Assembly (NCBI GenBank): GCA_017431185.1 | Contig: JAFRLP010000033.1 | Location: 1-24,658 of the forward strand | DNA from: Victivallales bacterium | GTDB lineage: Bacteria > Verrucomicrobiota > Lentisphaeria > Oligosphaerales > Oligosphaeraceae | Direction: 5' to 3' | Length of the DNA stretch: 24,658 nt | Shown here: positions 1-8,073 of the stretch, in pieces | Position numbering within the stretch: position 1 is the first letter of the stretch | Layout: every line of letters starts with the position of its first letter | Position numbers and translations under genes: made by a program | The notes under the pieces: model-generated | Databases searched by the model: none | The model's input: only the letters and a program-made list of their open reading frames with translations | Told to the model about the DNA's origin: nothing

Positions 1-2535
1 AAGGTTTCCCTTGCTGTACTCTATATGGTCGGCGACCAGAATCTCCCCCAGGGCCAGCAAATTGCCAGGCTTGCGCCGGGCGTCTCTGGTCGCCGCAATG
101 GCTGCCCTCGTGCCAGCCACGGATGGAACGGAATCGGCCAATGCGGCGTCGTCAAGGTAGATATGGGTTTCCCCAGGGGCGAAATGGTCTGTGAACGTTC
201 CCTGACGGAGATTGACGCATCGGCCTTCACCCGCCACATGCAACCGATCCATATCAGTGTTTGCCAGGGAGAATTCCGCTTGGATGTCATGCATTTCGGT
301 ATTGACGGCCAGCAACGCCAAATGTCCTCCAACGGGTTTGACGCCTGCCTGGAATTGCGGGGAGTGCGGTCTGGTCTGCACCTTGAGTGAATGCGTTGCA
401 GTGTCGGCCAGCATATAATCGCGGAGAGGCAGCAGCGTTTCTCCGATGGCGTCCGCCCCCAAGGTCAGCACGGGAAAGCGGACCGCCTCAAAATAGGCGT
501 ACATGTTGAATCCCTTGGCATTGTGTATCAATGCCTGAAAAAACTGCGAACGCAACTCATCGTAATCGGGCGGCACGCCCTTGACCCCATTTCTGTTGTA
601 GGCGGGCCAGGAGGCGACCTGGGGCATCTGCCAGGCGGGGCGAAGGGCTGTGGAGCATTTCGCCCAATCCGAGGAACAGTGGCGGGCTTTGCCAGTCGTG
701 CCGTCCACGTAGTATGTCGGATAGCAGTCAGGCATCAGGATATCGCAGGCGCGGTAGTATTTCCGCATTCCGCCGAGGCCCCAGTTGACCATAATGCAGG
801 GGTGCCAGGGGTCGCGCTCGCGGAGTAGTTCGTATGCCTCCTGAAGCCATTGCGGATTCATGCCGTTGTTCTCGGGCTCATCCGCCATGTAGTAGCCCAG
901 CAGATTGGGTTTTTCACGTAAAATCCCGATGTTTCGGATGAGGAGTTCCCGCTGTCGCGGGGTAAGTCCACCCTGGCGTTCCCTGAGGCTGAACACCCTC
1001 CAATTCCCATGCGGGTTGAATTCCTGGAATGGGAAGACCACCAGTTTTTCCTGAAATGCCTCTCTGCGCAGGAAGATTCTGTCCATGGACTCCAGGCTGC
1101 CGAACAGGGACGTGTCGAGAATGGAGTTGAGGTGCGCCTTCGGCATGTCCACATCGTCGTGTCCATACCATCCGAAGGGGAGAAAGGGCTGCCCGTCCAC
1201 GTGGGTCACTCCATGCCTGTCCAGCCAGACCTCGCCTTTGAGACGGGGCAGTTTGCGCAGTTCCAGGGAGGCTTGCGCCGTCCCGCAGGCGACCTTCAGG
1301 GTGTAGCGTCCCTCGGATAGGACGGCGCCGTCGAATTGGAGGTTCTGGGTGGGTTTTGCCGAGGTCACGGAATGGGATTGGAGCATCCGTCCACTCTCAT
1401 CCATCAAAGCGCATTCAAAGGGTTTTCCCAGAAAATCGCTGAACTTGATTTGCGCCTCAATGCGCTGGTCAGGCATGGTGGCGTAGAGGTTGTTGCGGTA
1501 GGCGGGCGAAAGCAGTTTCAGTTCGATGGGAATATATGCGAGTTTGACCTCCACCCGTTGCCTGGCCAGAAGACAGCGCACGCTATGGTTGTCGTAATAT
1601 TCGCAGTCCAGCAGGTATTCGCCAGGGGCGATATCATGCAGATTGACAGGAAGAAGTTCGACGGAGGAATTGGCGGGCACGCCGACCGCCTGTTCAGCCT
1701 CGGCCAACGTCTTTCCCTGGCGTGTGAGGAGACGAAGGCGCGCGTTGAAGATGCGCAGAGCCTTGCCGATGTTGCCGACCCTGGCACGAATGGCCGTCTC
1801 GCACTTGCCCGTCTCGCCGCAGGGCGTATATGTCGCCTCCAGAAGCGACGGCGCGCAGGTGAATCCACTGCAATCCAACCCCAGGGGTTCCAGTTCGGCG
1901 AACACGTCAGGCCTGGCATTTCGGTTATTGCGGTTGGGGGCGAAGGAGGAGAATTCGCGGGGAGTCACGCAGTTCCTGTTGCGTACCACATTGAATGCCC
2001 ACTTGCCTGGAGATGGGCCAATGCTCCCCAAGGGGATGGCAAGCTCCATCGTCCATTTTCCCTGCCCGACGGCGGTCTTGACCTGGACGCCGCTCTCCCA
2101 CAGGGAATCCGACTTGTATCCTCCCGCATTATTGTCCAGATAGAGCAAATCGACCTTCTGTCCGCCCGCGTCCGCAATGACATGGTAAAACGTCAGTTTT
2201 TTGGGGTCTGTGCAGAAAAACACTTCAAAGGAGTCGTTGGCGCACACCGCGATGGCCTCATGGCCCACCTGTTCGGATCGCAATTCTGGAGCCAGAGGCT
2301 CCTGTGCCTCCAATCCCAGAAAGACGTTTCGTCCGTCATGGCATATCTTGAAGCGTGACTGAGCCTTCGGCGTATCCAGGCTCTTCAAGGTCCTGAAATC
2401 GCCGTGCCAATCCGTCAAGGCCCAGCATTTGTCGTCCAGCACGCCGTCAATGACTGGGGCAGAAGGGACTTTGGGCATTTCGACGGCGAAAGCGCAGCAA
2501 AGCAATGCGCATAACCCCAGAACAACCTGACGCAT
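1..2535 (-). CDS. Secreted glycosidase-like protein, CBM9-like domain plus TIM barrel (partial, C-terminus off window)
   Basis: The frame is open for 845 codons from ATG at 2535 to the left edge, with no stop, so the C-terminus is missing. Residues 1-17 (MRQVVLGLCALLCCAFA) look like a signal peptide. Residues about 20-210 read as a family 9-like carbohydrate-binding beta-sandwich: APVIDGVLDDKCWA opens it, followed by NDSFEVFF and ending near PGKWAFNVVRNR. A linker beta domain follows. From about residue 452 (FLPFGWYG, W456) a TIM-barrel-like region begins, containing LLGYYMADEPE with D552-E553-P554 in the position typical of a catalytic acid in GH2/GH42-like barrels. It is therefore probably an exported polysaccharide-degrading enzyme; substrate unknown. 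The region upstream of the start has no clear Shine-Dalgarno on the coding strand. It is separated from the upstream operon by a repeat block, so it may have its own promoter. Confidence 0.85.
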   Translation of the reverse strand, partial: MRQVVLGLCALLCCAFAVEMPKVPSAPVIDGVLDDKCWALTDWHGDFRTLKSLDTPKAQSRFKICHDGRNVFLGLEAQEPLAPELRSEQVGHEAIAVCANDSFEVFFCTDPKKLTFYHVIADAGGQKVDLLYLDNNAGGYKSDSLWESGVQVKTAVGQGKWTMELAIPLGSIGPSPGKWAFNVVRNRNCVTPREFSSFAPNRNNRNARPDVFAELEPLGLDCSGFTCAPSLLEATYTPCGETGKCETAIRARVGNIGKALRIFNARLRLLTRQGKTLAEAEQAVGVPANSSVELLPVNLHDIAPGEYLLDCEYYDNHSVRCLLARQRVEVKLAYIPIELKLLSPAYRNNLYATMPDQRIEAQIKFSDFLGKPFECALMDESGRMLQSHSVTSAKPTQNLQFDGAVLSEGRYTLKVACGTAQASLELRKLPRLKGEVWLDRHGVTHVDGQPFLPFGWYGHDDVDMPKAHLNSILDTSLFGSLESMDRIFLRREAFQEKLVVFPFQEFNPHGNWRVFSLRERQGGLTPRQRELLIRNIGILREKPNLLGYYMADEPENNGMNPQWLQEAYELLRERDPWHPCIMVNWGLGGMRKYYRACDILMPDCYPTYYVDGTTGKARHCSSDWAKCSTALRPAWQMPQVASWPAYNRNGVKGVPPDYDELRSQFFQALIHNAKGFNMYAYFEAVRFPVLTLGADAIGETLLPLRDYMLADTATHSLKVQTRPHSPQFQAGVKPVGGHLALLAVNTEMHDIQAEFSLANTDMDRLHVAGEGRCVNLRQGTFTDHFAPGETHIYLDDAALADSVPSVAGTRAAIAATRDARRKPGNLLALGEILVADHIEYSKGNL

Positions 2536-2582
2536 GAAAGGAGGCTTCTTATGACCAGGGACGGAAAAAATCAACTGACTCA

Positions 2583-2851
2583 CTCCTATGAAACACAGGG
2601 TGTGCCGACGGCATCCCCGCCGCCGCCTGTGTTTCCTGCGTTGCGTTGACGGCGGCGAGACGCCGCCGCCTGTGTTTCCTGCGTTGCGTTGACGGCGGCG
2701 AGACGCCGCCGCTACCTTTACTCCTATGAAACACACCGTGTTTCCTGGGTTGCGTTGACGGCGGCGAGACGCCGCCGCTACCTTTACTCCTATGAAACAC
2801 ACCGTGTTTCCTGCGTTGACGGCGGCGAGGCCGCCGCCGCTACCTTTACTC
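2583..2851. repeat. GC-rich palindromic repeat block (REP-like), about four units
   Basis: Two nearly complete units start at 2721 and 2787, a period of 66 bp. Partial and rearranged units precede them, including a 43-bp tandem step between 2621 and 2664. Read on the minus strand, each unit holds two hairpins: CGGCGGCG-TCT-CGCCGCCG and GAAACAC-GGT-GTGTTTC. The motif CTCCTATGAAACACA recurs at 2583, 2721 and 2787. The last copy has a 5-bp deletion and an altered loop. Short frames through the block give low-complexity peptides and are not genes. The block fills the 310-bp space between the small secreted protein gene and the glycosidase-like gene. It could act as a transcription attenuator or mRNA-stabilising 3' end for the upstream operon, or be a REP/MITE-like mobile repeat; the sequence alone does not decide. 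Confidence 0.85.
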
Positions 2852-3280
2852 GACCGTGAAAAGCAAGTCCCGCATCACATATTTGTCTGTCTTGACATTC
2901 GGTGGCGACTGCCGGAAAATGAGTTGGATTTTGACCTTGTAATCACCCTTCGCCCACTTGTCGGTGACCTTGAGTTTCAGCGTGCGTTCCTTTTCCGCCA
3001 GGGTGTCCTTGGCAAACCAGGCCTCGTGGATCCTGGCGATGTGCGCCTTGGAGTACTTCTTGCCCAAAGCCTCCGCCGCCCCCTGGGGCACGTTTGCCTC
3101 GTTGAAAAGCACATACCAGGCGCAGGCCTGATACCCTTCCAGCGGCTCCGCCGTTATCTTCAGTTCAATGGTCTCGCCTGGCTTGACGACCTTCTTGTCC
3201 GCCTCCAGGGAAAAGGCATTCCGGTCGGCGGAAAAGGCCCCAAGCGCAAACAGGAGCAGGAAAAGGAAAATTTTCTTCAT
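2846..3280 (-). CDS. Small secreted Ig-like protein
   Basis: A 144-residue protein with a clear signal peptide (MKKIFLFLLLFALGAFS, cleavage probably near residue 17). The rest looks like a single beta-sandwich: KVVKPGETIELKITAE is the opening strand pair common in bacterial Ig-like/MG2-like domains, and the alternating ERTLKLKVTDKW, DYKVKIQLIF and YVMRDLLFTVE segments fit further strands. No catalytic motif is visible. The start at 3280 is preceded by GGAGAAG at a suitable distance. It lies 15 bp downstream of the pseudopilin gene, so the two are almost certainly cotranscribed. The stop codon TAA and last codon GAG fall inside the outermost copy of the adjoining repeat. The function is unknown; a periplasmic or surface accessory of the pseudopilin or neighbouring hydrolase is an inference from position. 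Confidence 0.8.
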   Translation of the reverse strand: MKKIFLFLLLFALGAFSADRNAFSLEADKKVVKPGETIELKITAEPLEGYQACAWYVLFNEANVPQGAAEALGKKYSKAHIARIHEAWFAKDTLAEKERTLKLKVTDKWAKGDYKVKIQLIFRQSPPNVKTDKYVMRDLLFTVE

Positions 3281-3295
3281 CGATGCTTCTCCAGG

Positions 3296-4057
3296 TTATT
3301 TGAGATTTCCCAATTGATAGGACACGGCGGCGCTGGGGGTGTTGTAGAAGTAGTTGCTGTCGTCGTCGGGAGCCTTGCTCCTGACATATTCCAGGAGAGT
3401 TCCGGCGTCGCGGCGCACCTTGGCGGAACCGTCGAAGTTCACGCTGGGAAATTCGGGATAATGGAACATCGCCGCCCGGCAATAGGCCATGCAGGAGGCC
3501 ATCATGACGTCGGATGGACTGCGCAACTGGGTGCTTTTGAGCGGTTTGCCGTCCGTCATGTGATAGGAGGTGGCGTTCATTCTGATTCCCGTGGTGACTC
3601 CTTGGGTCGCTTCATAGACCTTGGCATTCTCCTCCGCCCCTCGGGAGTTGAACGGGTAGTTGTCCATATAGGCCACGACAGAGCTTGGCTTGCGGTACGC
3701 CTTGCACACGGGGCCGCAGATGACCCCCGTGGTCGAATTGGAGCCAGGGCGTGTCTGCCTGTCCAGGTATTTGAGCCGGGCCAGAAGAAAACTCCCCAAA
3801 GCACAGGCAGCGGACGAATTGCTCTTGCCGTTGCTGCCATACGCGTGCAGGGTCTTCCCCCAGATGGCCACGTTGTCCTCGTGGTCTTCACTGTAGATAT
3901 GCACGGCCAGTCCCACCTGCCTCACTCCGTTGATGCAGGAGATGACTCTCGCCCTCGCCCGGGCTTTGCTCAACGCCGGCAGAAGCATCGCGGCAAGCAC
4001 GGCGATGATGGCGATGACGACCAGCAATTCGATTAAAGTGAAGGCATGGCTACGCAT
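3296..4057 (-). CDS. Type II secretion pseudopilin-like protein, H-x9-DG type
   Basis: A 253-residue protein beginning [18 protein letters not shown], a class III prepilin signal. Cleavage by a prepilin peptidase would be expected before F6, leaving the conserved Glu at mature position 5 (E10). The hydrophobic helix runs to about residue 30 and continues into [19 protein letters not shown], the usual amphipathic extension. Near residue 210 is an exact H-x9-DG signature (His followed nine residues later by FDG), which marks the large pseudopilin family expanded in Lentisphaerae, Planctomycetes and Verrucomicrobia. AAGGAG lies 8 bp before the ATG. The upstream gene ends 59 bp away and the small secreted protein begins 15 bp downstream. 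The role in the cell envelope, as a minor pilin or substrate adaptor, is not established. Confidence 0.92.
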   Translation of the reverse strand: MRSHAFTLIELLVVIAIIAVLAAMLLPALSKARARARVISCINGVRQVGLAVHIYSEDHEDNVAIWGKTLHAYGSNGKSNSSAACALGSFLLARLKYLDRQTRPGSNSTTGVICGPVCKAYRKPSSVVAYMDNYPFNSRGAEENAKVYEATQGVTTGIRMNATSYHMTDGKPLKSTQLRSPSDVMMASCMAYCRAAMFHYPEFPSVNFDGSAKVRRDAGTLLEYVRSKAPDDDSNYFYNTPSAAVSYQLGNLK

Positions 4058-4116
4058 TCGGCAATCTCCTTACGGCTTCATGGTTGTCTTCTGATAAGAT
4101 AATCTTGAACCCGCCA

Positions 4117-5127
4117 CTAGTCAAGGCAGTCGCGCACAGCCTGGGCGCTGGCGGGCCACTTGCGGATTTCGCGGTCGCCGAGAATGACGATGCCATTGAG
4201 CCGCCCGTCCTGGATCATTCTGGCAGCCTTGTGCATCTGGAAGCGCAGGCATTCAGGCGGATTGCCCAAGTCCGCGCAGCCATAGTCGTGAATGAAGATG
4301 CCCATCAGGATTTCCTTGCCAGGAAAAACCTCGTGGCACCTTTGCACTTTCTCGTCTATTTCGAGCAATTCGTTCTTAGACCAGAACCAGAGCACAATCC
4401 TGTCCAGATAGGGAAGCGCCGCCGTGAAATCAAAATCATCTAATTCAAGCGAGTAGATGACGCAGGCCACCTTCAGGTTCGGGTTGTGCTTTTTCGCGCT
4501 GGCGGCGATGGGGCGGAACACCGACTCCTTGAGCACCTTCTCCTTGTTGTGTCCCGTGCGGGTGGCGTCGTCCAGCATGCCGCCGACAATGTTCGGGTAT
4601 TTGCAGGAGAGACGGCTGACCTTCTCCGCGCACTCCTCGTCTGATTCCGGCTGGAATTTCGGGTCACGGCAGGTGTCCGTCATCTGCACCATCACCTGGT
4701 CGAACCTGGCCAGTGGCGCGATGAATTTCTCCTCGACGGGACCGCCGACATAGACCACGTTCCTGGCCTGGAAGTAGTCGGCGCCGACGGGCAGCGTGTC
4801 GTCCGCCAGGGAGCCGAACCAGAAGGGGGTGGGTCCGCCCCAGACCCATGCCTTGTCCCGCGGCACCTTTAGCACCGCGTCCGCAGGGTTTTCTATCTGG
4901 CGGATTCCCTCGAAGACCAGGCGGTCGATTTCCGCGCTCATGGGGGCGACCTTGGCGTAATAGGCGGAGGCCGCTGGAGGAACCTCGCACTGTCCCGTCA
5001 AATCCGCGCCCGGGGCGCAGGTTTCGCCAAGTTTATGGTCGGTCTCCTTCTCCGCCTCGACGCGGAGCGCCTTGAACTCCGCCAACCTCTTCTCCAGCCG
5101 TTCTGCCAAATCCTTGCTGATGCTCAT
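4117..5127 (-). CDS. Unrecognised protein, TIM-barrel-like
   Basis: A 336-residue protein without a signal peptide that I do not recognise. The first 45 residues are a charged, probably coiled-coil helix (DLAERLEKRLAEFKALRVEAEKE). After that, eight hydrophobic strand-like segments occur at regular spacing (AWVWGGP, NVVYVGG, QVMVQM, IVGGMLDD, VACVIYS, RIVLWFW, ILMGIFIHDYG, GIVILGD), as expected for a (beta/alpha)8 barrel. Acidic residues sit at strand ends, notably the DD of GGMLDDATR and the HDYG after strand seven, so a catalytic role is plausible. GGAG precedes the start by 7 bp. It lies 30 bp after the amidohydrolase and probably shares its transcript, which suggests an enzyme of the same small-molecule or carbohydrate route. 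Function unassigned. Confidence 0.75.
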   Translation of the reverse strand: MSISKDLAERLEKRLAEFKALRVEAEKETDHKLGETCAPGADLTGQCEVPPAASAYYAKVAPMSAEIDRLVFEGIRQIENPADAVLKVPRDKAWVWGGPTPFWFGSLADDTLPVGADYFQARNVVYVGGPVEEKFIAPLARFDQVMVQMTDTCRDPKFQPESDEECAEKVSRLSCKYPNIVGGMLDDATRTGHNKEKVLKESVFRPIAASAKKHNPNLKVACVIYSLELDDFDFTAALPYLDRIVLWFWSKNELLEIDEKVQRCHEVFPGKEILMGIFIHDYGCADLGNPPECLRFQMHKAARMIQDGRLNGIVILGDREIRKWPASAQAVRDCLD

Positions 5128-5157
5128 CTCACGACTCCGTTTCTTGTGTGCTGCAAA

Positions 5158-5952
5158 CTACTCCAGCCCCAGGATTTTCCTGGCGTTGCCAAACAGAATG
5201 GCGTCCTTCTGCGCTTCAGGGATGTCCAGGGCGCGCACCGCCTCCTGGGCGAAACGCATCTGCATCGGCCCCTGCAACGGGCAGTCGGTGCCGAACACCA
5301 CGTGTTCCGCGCCGGCCAGCCGCACCATCTTGGCCATGATGGTCTGGTAGGCGTACAGCAGGTAGTGCGCGGTGTCAATCCAGACATTGGGAGGCAGTCC
5401 CGCGTCGCAGATGCGCTCCAACGAGTCCATGTTCGGGAAGAACGGGTAGTTGCCATTCTGGTAAAGTCCGGCGCAATGTGCCAGGACAAACTTGGTGTCC
5501 GGATGGTTTTTGGCGATGGACACCACCGTCTCCGCCGACGAAAATCCCGTGCCAGGCATGCAGGATACATGGAAGAGCATCATCGGCGTCCTGCTGGCCA
5601 GGCGGTCAACAAAGCGATAGTTGGAGGGGACGGACAGGTCGTACCCGTGGTAGTCAGGGTGTATCTTCACCCCGCGGAACTTCGGCTCGTCCTCAAGGTA
5701 GTGCAGTTCCTCCTCGGTGCCTGGAAAGGTGGGGCTGATGACCACATACCCGTAGAAGGACTCATGCGATTTCAGCACGGCTGCCAGTTCGGCGTTCCCT
5801 TCGCGGATATCGTACATGATGGCGCGTGAGGCCGACAGGCAGAGCCTGTCCGTGCCGGACTCCCGCAGATACTGCTCCAGCCGCTCCGCGTCCGCCTGCC
5901 AGAATTCGCTGAAATTGATGTTGCCCAGATGACCGTGTATGTCAATGACCAT
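5158..5952 (-). CDS. Amidohydrolase family protein (COG2159-type, metal-dependent TIM barrel)
   Basis: A 264-residue protein beginning MVIDIHGHLG, the HxH metal site (H6, H8) of the amidohydrolase superfamily. Further ligands are visible in order: GVKIHPDYHGY (K96, H98), MMLFHVS (H128), LAHCAG (H159) and VVFGTDCPLQGP (D223). This arrangement fits the amidohydrolase_2 group, whose members include decarboxylases (ACMSD/gamma-resorcylate type), lactonases and hydrolases acting on aromatic or sugar-derived acids; the substrate cannot be told from sequence. AAAGGAG lies 8 bp before the start, and the preceding M24-like gene's TAA stop sits inside that Shine-Dalgarno region, 12 bp away. This indicates tight co-translation. 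Cytosolic, no signal peptide. Confidence 0.9.
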   Translation of the reverse strand: MVIDIHGHLGNINFSEFWQADAERLEQYLRESGTDRLCLSASRAIMYDIREGNAELAAVLKSHESFYGYVVISPTFPGTEEELHYLEDEPKFRGVKIHPDYHGYDLSVPSNYRFVDRLASRTPMMLFHVSCMPGTGFSSAETVVSIAKNHPDTKFVLAHCAGLYQNGNYPFFPNMDSLERICDAGLPPNVWIDTAHYLLYAYQTIMAKMVRLAGAEHVVFGTDCPLQGPMQMRFAQEAVRALDIPEAQKDAILFGNARKILGLE

Positions 5953-5964
5953 AGCCTGTCTCCT

Positions 5965-7116
5965 TTAGAGAATATTGATTTGGCGACCGTAGCTGGAGAG
6001 CATCTCGGCCGGGCCTTCGGGACGAACCAGCAGCCCGTCCTCCCAGCGGAAGCCCACGCCAGGGCGATGCAGGAACATGTCCTGCATGAAGGTCATGTCC
6101 GCCTCCAGCATATACTCCGAACTGGTCTCCAGGAAGGGATACTCGCACTCCATCTGCCCGCAACCGTGGGCAGGACCGTAGAGGATGGCGTCCCCATACC
6201 CTTTGGCCCGGATGAAGTCATGGATGCGGCGCGCCACATCCCCCGACTTGACTCCGGCGCGCATCTCCTCGAAGGTGAGGTTTGCGGCGTCAAGCCCGAC
6301 TTGAAGGAAGGCGCGCAATTCGTCGGGACAGTGTCCTAGAACGACGGGGCGGCCAATGCTGGAGCTGTAGCCCTCGACCTTGGCTCCGATGGAGAAATGG
6401 ACGACCTCCCCGCATTGGATGCGACGTATGGTCGGACGGCTGATGGCCTGGTCGGAATTCGGTCCGGAGCAGCACCAGATGGGATAGCCAGTGCATTCGG
6501 CGCCTGCCGCAGTCATAGCGGCCGTGGCAATGCCGCAGAGTTCCGCCTCCGTCATGCCTGGTTTGATGTTCTCCAGGATGGCCTTGAAGCCAGCCTCGGA
6601 GGCGCGCGCGGACGCTTTCAGGCAGGCCACCTCCTCGGCGCTCTTCTTCATGAAGATGGGGCGAATCAGTTCATCGGCGGGAACGATGCAGGGCAGTCCG
6701 CCCAGGGCCTCCGCCAGGCCAGTCATCATCGTGTAGGGGAAAAGGTACCACCCGCACAGTCCCACCTTCTTCAGACGGTAATCGGAAACCACGTCCTTCC
6801 AGGTGGGCAGCTGCGAGCCAGGGTAGTCTGGCTGCGAGGACTCGCGGAAATCCATCAGTTGGATGATGCGCGGTATCTTCGAGCGGCTGGTGGCGAAGGT
6901 CAGGGATTCCGGGCCGATGATGAGGGCTGGCTCCCCAGCGGCGGGAATCAGAACCGCCGCCGTCTCAAAGCTGGGCCAGTAGTCCGAGAAATACCGGACG
7001 GCGGCAGGCTCCGACTCCGTGGAGAGGACCAGTACCGCGTCCAATCCGCTGTCCTGGACGACACGCTGCGCCGCAGCCGTGCGCCGCGTGAATTCCTGAG
7101 ATGTTAAAATTGACAT
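5965..7116 (-). CDS. Creatinase/M24 (pita-bread) family protein lacking canonical metal ligands
   Basis: A 383-residue protein with the two-domain layout of creatinase/prolidase: an N-terminal creatinase-N-like domain (about 1-160) and a C-terminal pita-bread domain. The catalytic-region His is present (GPAHGCGQ, H317), as is the last Glu (FRWEDG, E359). The two Asp metal ligands of aminopeptidase P/prolidase, expected in VHFSIGA and GYSSSIGR, are Ser here (S242, S253), and the GMxFTxEP glutamate region reads ADMTFMQDM. This argues against a dinuclear metallopeptidase and for a metal-independent creatinase-like hydrolase or a non-catalytic homologue. I chose the ATG at 7116 because AAGGAG is 7 bp upstream of it but only 1 bp from the ATG at 7122. 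It is the first gene of the leftward operon, divergent from an AraC regulator. Confidence 0.88.
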   Translation of the reverse strand: MSILTSQEFTRRTAAAQRVVQDSGLDAVLVLSTESEPAAVRYFSDYWPSFETAAVLIPAAGEPALIIGPESLTFATSRSKIPRIIQLMDFRESSQPDYPGSQLPTWKDVVSDYRLKKVGLCGWYLFPYTMMTGLAEALGGLPCIVPADELIRPIFMKKSAEEVACLKASARASEAGFKAILENIKPGMTEAELCGIATAAMTAAGAECTGYPIWCCSGPNSDQAISRPTIRRIQCGEVVHFSIGAKVEGYSSSIGRPVVLGHCPDELRAFLQVGLDAANLTFEEMRAGVKSGDVARRIHDFIRAKGYGDAILYGPAHGCGQMECEYPFLETSSEYMLEADMTFMQDMFLHRPGVGFRWEDGLLVRPEGPAEMLSSYGRQINIL

Positions 7117-7145
7117 TGCCATTCTCCTTGTTCTTGGAAATTGCC

Positions 7146-7162
7146 ACTGTATATTATACAGT
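7146..7162. promoter_or_regulatory. 17-bp palindromic operator candidate in divergent promoter
   Basis: ACTGTATA-T-TATACAGT is a perfect inverted repeat with a one-base centre, midway between the divergent starts at 7116 and 7203. On the minus strand it contains TATAAT (7158-7153), an ideal -10 hexamer for the M24-like operon, so a bound protein would block or position polymerase. I see no convincing -35 at the correct distance. The divergent AraC protein is the obvious candidate ligand, but AraC sites are usually direct repeats, so another dimeric regulator is possible. Confidence 0.6.
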
Positions 7163-7202
7163 CAATCTTCAAAAAAGGAAATGTCATTTTCTATCAAATC
7201 CG

Positions 7203-7997
7203 ATGTCAAATATAACCAAAAACCCCGCGCAAATCCAACCGATTGCACCGCTGGACGCCGAGATTTTCCTGTTTGGGCGCGGCAAAGTCAGTTTCAGCTG
7301 GCGGTTTGAGCGATGCGTTCCCTTCTGGTTTCTGTATTACAATTCGGAGTCGGGAGCATGTCTGAAGTTTGCGGACGGCACATTGCGCCCCTCCGCAAAG
7401 GAGATTCTGCTCATTCCCCCCTACACTCGATTCAGCAGCAGCTGCGAGTCGGCTTTTGAGCATCTGTACATCCATTTCACGGTGGGCCGTCCCTATTCTC
7501 AGGTCACGCCTGGGGTTCTGGTCTTTGACCGCTCCATCTGCGGGATGCTGGATCATTTGCTGACACAGGAGAGACCCAGCAGGGCAGCCGTTTACGCCCT
7601 ACTGTTCTCGGCACTGGCCGCCATCCCCGCCAATCGTTTCGCCTCACGGGAACATCCCGTGGATGACCGAATCCAGCGGGCCATCGGTCTGCTCGGCCAG
7701 GGTTTTGGCAACAGCCAGCTATGCCGCAGCATCGGCATGTCCCCCAGCAATTTCCAGCGCTGCTTCAAGCAGGAGACGGGTTTCTCTCCCCAACACTACG
7801 CCATGGAACTGCGGCTGGAGAACGCCCGCAGCCGCCTGATGTCTGGCTCGGTGTCCATTCCCGAAATTGCGGCGGAATGCGGTTTTTCCGACCGCTACGC
7901 CTTCTCCAAAGCCTTTCGCAAATACACTGGGGTCTCGCCGGCACGCTATCGGTCTAGCCAAAATCATAACTCCTTCAATCCAACGGAAGAGACATGA
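7203..7997 (+). CDS. AraC family transcriptional regulator
   Basis: A 264-residue protein from the ATG at 7203. The open frame extends upstream to 7101 but that would overlap the divergent gene and cross the palindrome. The N-terminal half (about 20-110) resembles a cupin-type AraC arm domain: EILLIPPYTRFSSSC and FEHLYIHFTV are typical strands around the ligand pocket. The C-terminal 100 residues carry two helix-turn-helix units: GNSQLCRSIGMSPSNFQRCFKQ and, after it, the family signature region from VSIPEIAAECGF through GVSPARYR. The usual role is activation of a neighbouring catabolic operon on binding a small sugar-like effector. Here the divergent M24/amidohydrolase operon is the likely target. 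No good Shine-Dalgarno is visible before the start. Confidence 0.92.
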   Translation: MSNITKNPAQIQPIAPLDAEIFLFGRGKVSFSWRFERCVPFWFLYYNSESGACLKFADGTLRPSAKEILLIPPYTRFSSSCESAFEHLYIHFTVGRPYSQVTPGVLVFDRSICGMLDHLLTQERPSRAAVYALLFSALAAIPANRFASREHPVDDRIQRAIGLLGQGFGNSQLCRSIGMSPSNFQRCFKQETGFSPQHYAMELRLENARSRLMSGSVSIPEIAAECGFSDRYAFSKAFRKYTGVSPARYRSSQNHNSFNPTEET

Positions 7998-8073
7998 TTG
8001 CAGGAGATCTGATAACATATCACTGATTTGCAGTCAACGAATTCGATGCTATCTTATTAAGGTCAATCTGTTC

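Noticed and set aside
1336..2358. 340-codon plus-strand open frame over the glycosidase-like gene
   Set aside because: The minus frame is open for 845 codons with a signal peptide, a CBM9-like region and a DEP motif. The plus frame is its shadow and has no recognisable domain.
2551..2649. Short plus-strand frame preceded by a perfect AAAGGAGG
   Set aside because: It encodes only 32 residues, mostly from the repeat block, and ends inside a repeat unit. The Shine-Dalgarno-like string is probably a coincidence.
2549..2800. 83-codon minus-strand frame through the repeats
   Set aside because: The product is a repeated SGGVSPPSTQ-type peptide made wholly of repeat sequence, with no ribosome binding site.
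2583..2851. CRISPR array
   Set aside because: The units are tandem or rearranged with no unique spacers of constant length, each unit has two GC-rich hairpins, and no cas genes are present.
7101..7202. N-terminal extension of the AraC frame to 7101
   Set aside because: It would overlap the start of the divergent gene and cover the palindromic promoter; the ATG at 7203 gives a normal AraC length.
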